DNA of 10,558 nt from PNKC01 sp039917655 (GTDB lineage Bacteria > Chloroflexota > Dehalococcoidia > Tepidiformales > Tepidiformaceae). Positions 7,142 through 10,558 of this stretch are shown in pieces; position 1 is the stretch's first letter, and each line of letters starts with the position of its first letter. Location: positions 1 to 10,558 of the forward strand of contig JBDSJC010000129.1 in the NCBI GenBank assembly GCA_039917655.1, in the 5' to 3' direction. The notes below the pieces were generated by a model. That model was not told where the DNA came from, did no database searches, and saw nothing but the letters and a program-made list of their open reading frames with translations. A program made the translations under genes and the position numbers.

Positions 7142-7158
7142 GGGTGGGCGGGCGCGGG
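7142..7158 (+). other. Canonical G-quadruplex motif upstream of the alpha-dioxygenase gene
   Basis: The plus strand has four runs of three G with loops of 1, 1 and 3 nt (GGGTGGGCGGGCGCGGG). Short loops are the kind known to give stable quadruplexes. It begins 8 bp after the palindrome and ends 130 bp before the start codon. In a GC-rich genome such motifs also occur by chance. Confidence 0.55.
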
Positions 7159-7277
7159 TCTGGAGGCTGGGTGGTTGAGGACGGCACCGCGGCTGGTTAA
7201 GGACGTTTGCTCAGGCCGGTGCCTGCAAGGTAGAGTGCGGCGTCTTCTCTCATTCGACACGCCGGCCACCTGTCCTC

Positions 7278-7281
7278 GGAG
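7278..7281 (+). promoter_or_regulatory. Shine-Dalgarno deciding the alpha-dioxygenase start
   Basis: GGAG lies 7 nt before the ATG at 7289. It favours this start over the in-frame start at 7097, which would translate the palindrome and G-rich tract. Confidence 0.6.
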
Positions 7282-7288
7282 CCGCCAC

Positions 7289-9670
7289 ATGCAAGACATC
7301 AACGAAGGTAAGGTCGCCGAAGTACGGGCCCGGGCAGACCTCGCCGCGGGCGAGGGAGACTTCGCCGCGGTCCGCGAGGCCTTGGAGGGCGTGGTCGGCG
7401 CTGCCGGCGGGGAATACGCGGCGTTGCTCGGACTTGCCTGCTTCCAACTCGGCGACTATCCGGGGGCGGCAACCTACTACGCCACGGCCCTCGTCCTGCG
7501 GCCGGACGACGAGAACTGGCGCATCATGAGCGAGCGCGCCACGGCGAACGCCGAAGCTGAGATCGACGTCTTCGTGCCACCAGTGGCGTACTACGACCGC
7601 GAGGCGCTGCTGGCGCCTCTGCCCGCACGGCTGCCGCTGCCGACGGTCCCGGCCCCGCTGCCCGTCGGCACCTTGCGCCGCCTGCGGACGAAAATCGGCA
7701 CGGCCTTGGCGTTCGGGGCGTCGCCGGTTGTCGACTTCGGCACGTGGTTCGCGGGCGGAGTCCTCGGGTACCGGGATCGCGTCTGGACAAACTGGTATCG
7801 CAAGCATCTGCTGCTCGGCATCCTGACGCTGGGGCACATGCGCAACGTGCTCAACCGGAACAACCTGCGCAACACCTACCCGAAAGGAGCGCTGGTTGGT
7901 TTCGCCGCCAACGGCCTGACGCCACCGCCGGGCGTTACTCATTTCCGCACCGCCGACGGGACCTGGAACAACCTGGCGGATCCACGCGAGGGGTCGGCGG
8001 GCACGCGTTTCCCTCGCAACGTTCGGGCGGGGGCCATTCGCCCCGAGTTCGGCCCGGCGCTGATGACCCCGAACCCACGCGAGGTGAGTCGCAAGCTCCT
8101 GGCGCGGGAGGGCGAGATCAAGCAAGTGCCTTTCCTCAACATGCTCGCCGCGTCCTGGATCAACTTCCAGAATCACGACTGGATCAGCCATGGGCAGAAC
8201 CTGCTCGCCGACCTGCATGAGATACCGCTGGCGGAGGATGACCCCGCGCGGGTGCGCTTCCATCAGAAGAACCTGTTCGTTGCGAAGACACAGCCGGACC
8301 CCACCCGGCGGACCTGGGGCGAACCCGCCCCGGTCACCTTCATCAATGAAGTGACGCACTGGTGGGACGGCTCGCAGATCTACGGGAGCGACCAGGCGAC
8401 TGTCGATCGGTTGCGGTCCAACACGGACGGCAAGTTGAGGGTGCGGGACGACGGCACCCTGCCGCTCGACCATGCCGGTATCGAGGAGACGGGGTTTACG
8501 CGAGACTGGTGGGTTGGGCTCGCCATGCTGCACACGCTGTTCGCGCGCGAACACAACGCGATCTGTGCCCGCCTGAAGGAGGCACACCCGGCCTGGGATG
8601 ACGAGCGGCTCTTCCAGGTCGCCCGCCTGGTCAACGCCGCTGTCATGGCCAAGATCCACACCGTGGAGTGGACGCCATCCATCCTCCCCAACCACGGCCT
8701 TTCGGACGCGTTGAACGCGAACTGGTACGGCGTCCTGACTAACGCCTTTCGGCGGGGGAAGGACAGGAAGACCCTTTCCGACATCAACGTCCGCAACCCG
8801 GAACTAGGCGGAGTCGTGGGCAACCCGATCAATAAGCACGGGGCGCCGTTCGGCCTCACCGAAGAGTTCACCGAGGTCTACCGGTTGCATTCGTTGCTTC
8901 CCGAAGAGCTTCGAATCCAGTGCATCGGCCGGGCGGGCGAGGTCGAGGCGGTCACGTTCCCAGCCTCGCGGCAGGCCGGCTCGGCAAAAATGGTGAAGCG
9001 AATCGGGATGGCGAACCTCTTTTACTCGTTCGGCAACCAGAGTCCGGGGCAGCTGGTGTTGAACAACTATCCCCGCTTCATGACAGAACTGAGCATCCCG
9101 GGCAACCCGGTGTTTGATTTGGGCGCGGTTGACGTGTTGCGCGCCCGAGAGCGCGGCGTGCCGCGCTACAACGAGTTCCGCCGCCAGCTCGGGCTCAAAC
9201 CAATTCGTAAGTGGGAAGACCTGACCTCGGACGCCGGCCATCTCAAGAGCCTGAAGGAGGTTTACGGAGATGCACCCGATAGCGTCGAGCAGCTTGACCT
9301 GATGGTTGGCACGCTTGCCGAAGGGGTGCGGCCCACCGGGTTCGGATTCGGCGAGACGCTCTTCCAGATCTTCATCCTCAACGCCTCACGCCGGCTACAG
9401 GCTGATCGGTTCTACACCGACAGCTACAACGAGGAGACGTACACCCGCGAAGGCCTAAAGTGGATCGACGGCGCTGACCTGAAAAGCGTCATCCTTCGCC
9501 ACTACCCTGAGCTCGCGGCGACGGGGTTGGCCAACGTGAAGAACGCCTTCGAACCGTGGGATGTCGTGGCCCGCCTCGATCCCGAACGGCACCCGTTGCG
9601 CGCGTTTGATAAAGAACTCCGCCCCGACCCCTGGAAGACCGCGGTCGCCACCGAGGAGGGACTACCGTGA
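7289..9670 (+). CDS. Alpha-dioxygenase/PIOX-like haem fatty-acid oxygenase with N-terminal TPR-like region
   Basis: A 793-residue member of the animal haem peroxidase superfamily, closest by motif to plant pathogen-inducible alpha-dioxygenases, which add O2 to C2 of fatty acids to give 2-hydroperoxides. Residues about 44-77 form a TPR-like helix pair (LLGLACFQLGDYPGAATYY); plant enzymes (about 640 aa) lack this, and residues about 130-793 match their full length. Visible blocks are RTADGTWNNL (220-229), distal His296 in FQNHDWISH, WWDGSQIYGSD (358-368), LFAREHNAICARL (417-429), catalytic Tyr531 and proximal His534 in VYRLHSLLPEE (530-540), and NASRRLQADRFYT (698-710), whose arginines include the likely carboxylate-binding residue. 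I see no secretion signal. The gene is divergent from an acyl-CoA dehydrogenase and coupled (GTGA) to a catalase-related gene. Substrate is inferred; a plain peroxidase is the main alternative. Confidence 0.88.
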   Translation: MQDINEGKVAEVRARADLAAGEGDFAAVREALEGVVGAAGGEYAALLGLACFQLGDYPGAATYYATALVLRPDDENWRIMSERATANAEAEIDVFVPPVAYYDREALLAPLPARLPLPTVPAPLPVGTLRRLRTKIGTALAFGASPVVDFGTWFAGGVLGYRDRVWTNWYRKHLLLGILTLGHMRNVLNRNNLRNTYPKGALVGFAANGLTPPPGVTHFRTADGTWNNLADPREGSAGTRFPRNVRAGAIRPEFGPALMTPNPREVSRKLLAREGEIKQVPFLNMLAASWINFQNHDWISHGQNLLADLHEIPLAEDDPARVRFHQKNLFVAKTQPDPTRRTWGEPAPVTFINEVTHWWDGSQIYGSDQATVDRLRSNTDGKLRVRDDGTLPLDHAGIEETGFTRDWWVGLAMLHTLFAREHNAICARLKEAHPAWDDERLFQVARLVNAAVMAKIHTVEWTPSILPNHGLSDALNANWYGVLTNAFRRGKDRKTLSDINVRNPELGGVVGNPINKHGAPFGLTEEFTEVYRLHSLLPEELRIQCIGRAGEVEAVTFPASRQAGSAKMVKRIGMANLFYSFGNQSPGQLVLNNYPRFMTELSIPGNPVFDLGAVDVLRARERGVPRYNEFRRQLGLKPIRKWEDLTSDAGHLKSLKEVYGDAPDSVEQLDLMVGTLAEGVRPTGFGFGETLFQIFILNASRRLQADRFYTDSYNEETYTREGLKWIDGADLKSVILRHYPELAATGLANVKNAFEPWDVVARLDPERHPLRAFDKELRPDPWKTAVATEEGLP
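9655..9659 (+). promoter_or_regulatory. Shine-Dalgarno for the catalase-related gene
   Basis: GGAGG, within AGGAGGG, sits 7 nt before the GTG at 9667 and inside the last codons of the alpha-dioxygenase gene. It is the best ribosome site in the window and supports the GTG start. Confidence 0.75.
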
Positions 9671-10558
9671 GCATCAGCAACACGCAGGCCCGCTCCCTGC
9701 ACGCGTCCCGTCGCGAGTTAGCCCTGCACGGTGCGCTGGCCAGCGTCCAACGTTTCGAACGGCGGTTCGAGCCGTTCTTCCGCCCGGCGCTCAACGCCGT
9801 GCTGCGAGAGCCGTCCGTGGCGGTGCTACAGTGGCTGATCAACCGGAACCGCAAGGACGAAGGCCTCGCGCTGGCGGAGGAGAAGGTCTCGCCCGAAGAG
9901 GAGGAGGAAGCCCTCAACTCGATCATCGAATACGTGAGCGCGTACATGCTGCAGTACTACAAGCCCGGCGAATTTCAGCGCGGGGGAAACACCAAAACGC
10001 ACGGCATCGTCCGCGGCGAAGTGACCATCCGGGACGACATTCCGGTGCACATGCGCCGAGGCGTGTTCGCTACCCCCAGTACCTACAAAGCGTGGATCCG
10101 CTTTTCGGGGCCCGGGCCTGACAGCCCAAAGGATATCGACGATGTGGGCTTCGCGAGCTGTTCCATCAAGATGATGGGCGTCCCCGGCCCGAAGCTGCTC
10201 GACGATGAGTCCGGCACCCAGGACTTCACTACGGTTTGCACACCGACGTTCGTGACGCCCAACATCGTTGCGAACGCGGACCTCCAGGCCGAGATCCTGC
10301 GCGGGACACCGGGCCTGTACTTCTTCCGCCCGAGCAGGTCGCACCTCCTCGATGTGGCCATGCAGAGCTGGTGGAACCAAACGCAGTTCAACCCGCTCGA
10401 GGCCCAGTACTGGAGTTGCGTGCCGTACTTGCTGGGCGAAGGTCAGGCGATGATGTACTCCGTCCGTCCGCGTGCAAAGACGCACACTCGCATCCCCCGT
10501 GTCCCCCGCCGGCCGCCGGACAACTACCTGCGCGAGGCGATGGCGGCGACCCTCGCGA
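9667..10558 (+). CDS. Catalase-related haem protein (mini-catalase, y4iL-like), 3' end outside the window
   Basis: The first 297 residues of a catalase-superfamily protein that lacks the architecture of full-size catalases. After a helical N terminus (residues 1-98) the haem domain begins at YYKPGEFQRGGNTKTHGIV: His112 fits the distal haem His and is preceded by Thr111. True catalases usually have Val here, while coral allene oxide synthase has Thr. KAWIRFSGPGPDSP (141-154), GFASCSIKMMGV (161-172) and TQDFTTVCTPTF (184-195) follow the catalase order. At the distal Asn position (NHPVFF in catalases) this protein seems to have Cys191. FNPLEAQYWSCVPYLLGEG (241-259) is a block typical of the small catalase-related group. 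The proximal Tyr region lies beyond the window. The GTG start overlaps the alpha-dioxygenase stop (GTGA) with a strong GGAGG. A role in converting fatty-acid hydroperoxides is inferred from context; H2O2 removal is the alternative. Confidence 0.85.
   Translation, partial: MSISNTQARSLHASRRELALHGALASVQRFERRFEPFFRPALNAVLREPSVAVLQWLINRNRKDEGLALAEEKVSPEEEEEALNSIIEYVSAYMLQYYKPGEFQRGGNTKTHGIVRGEVTIRDDIPVHMRRGVFATPSTYKAWIRFSGPGPDSPKDIDDVGFASCSIKMMGVPGPKLLDDESGTQDFTTVCTPTFVTPNIVANADLQAEILRGTPGLYFFRPSRSHLLDVAMQSWWNQTQFNPLEAQYWSCVPYLLGEGQAMMYSVRPRAKTHTRIPRVPRRPPDNYLREAMAATLA

Larger units (their letters stand above)
6953..7288. promoter_or_regulatory. Divergent intergenic region between acyl-CoA dehydrogenase and alpha-dioxygenase operon
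   Basis: These 336 bp must hold promoters or leaders for both divergent units. They contain a perfect 12-bp palindrome (7123-7134), a four-run G-quadruplex motif (7142-7158) and a weak sigma70-like candidate for the rightward unit: TTGCTC (7207-7212), an 18-bp spacer and TAGAGT (7231-7236). On the minus strand the acyl-CoA dehydrogenase leader can form a 5-bp stem, CACGC/GCGTG (6977-6992). No promoter call here is strong. Reading frames crossing this region lack family similarity. Confidence 0.5.

Noticed and set aside
7097..7288. A longer start for the alpha-dioxygenase, adding 64 residues.
   Set aside because: The added part is Arg/Gly/Trp-rich and covers the palindrome and the G-rich tract. 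It has no good ribosome site, while GGAG lies 7 nt before the ATG at 7289.
7250..8695. A 481-residue open frame on the minus strand opposite the alpha-dioxygenase gene.
   Set aside because: It is antisense to strongly conserved haem-oxygenase blocks and has a low-complexity Arg/Val/Gln-rich translation without motifs.

Overview
The window is 10,558 bp of GC-rich, densely coding bacterial chromosome or contig. It holds seven protein genes with strong family signatures. The first is cut at its 5' end and the last at its 3' end by the window edges. I see no rRNA, tRNA, CRISPR array, insertion sequence or phage gene. Two gene pairs share the same compact GTGA junction (start and stop overlapping by 4 bp), and Shine-Dalgarno sequences of the GGAGG type are visible. 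The host is therefore a GC-rich bacterium, but the sequence alone does not fix the phylum. A GC-rich environmental lineage such as Chloroflexota, Actinomycetota, Acidobacteriota or Gemmatimonadota would fit; this is a guess.

Layout. (1) Positions 2-3420, plus strand: an aminopeptidase P-type M24 metallopeptidase and an S9 dipeptidyl-peptidase IV-like serine peptidase, translationally coupled. Both families act at proline-containing N termini, so the pair looks like a proline-peptide salvage operon. It ends in a short heptanucleotide tandem repeat (3421-3469). (2) Positions 3512-5565, minus strand: an atypical SDR fused to a DUF2867 domain, then a small class I SAM methyltransferase. The SDR gene is preceded by an unusual leader with a strong ribosome site, a two-codon reading frame ending in TAG, and a cluster of CTAG palindromes. 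(3) Positions 5819-6952, minus strand: an acyl-CoA dehydrogenase. (4) A 336-bp divergent intergenic region with a 12-bp perfect palindrome and a canonical G-quadruplex motif. (5) Positions 7289-10558, plus strand: a TPR-tipped alpha-dioxygenase/PIOX-like haem oxygenase, coupled to a catalase-related haem protein that runs off the window.

The most interesting unit is the last one. The first enzyme keeps the tyrosine, haem-ligand histidine and arginine blocks of plant fatty-acid alpha-dioxygenases, so it probably makes 2-hydroperoxy fatty acids. The second belongs to the mini-catalase group that includes hydroperoxide-converting enzymes, and has Thr immediately before its putative distal His, as in coral allene oxide synthase. 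Coupled translation suggests that one makes a lipid hydroperoxide and the other consumes it: a candidate bacterial oxylipin module, with an acyl-CoA dehydrogenase divergently placed next to it. Family assignments come from motif reading; the pathway is inference.
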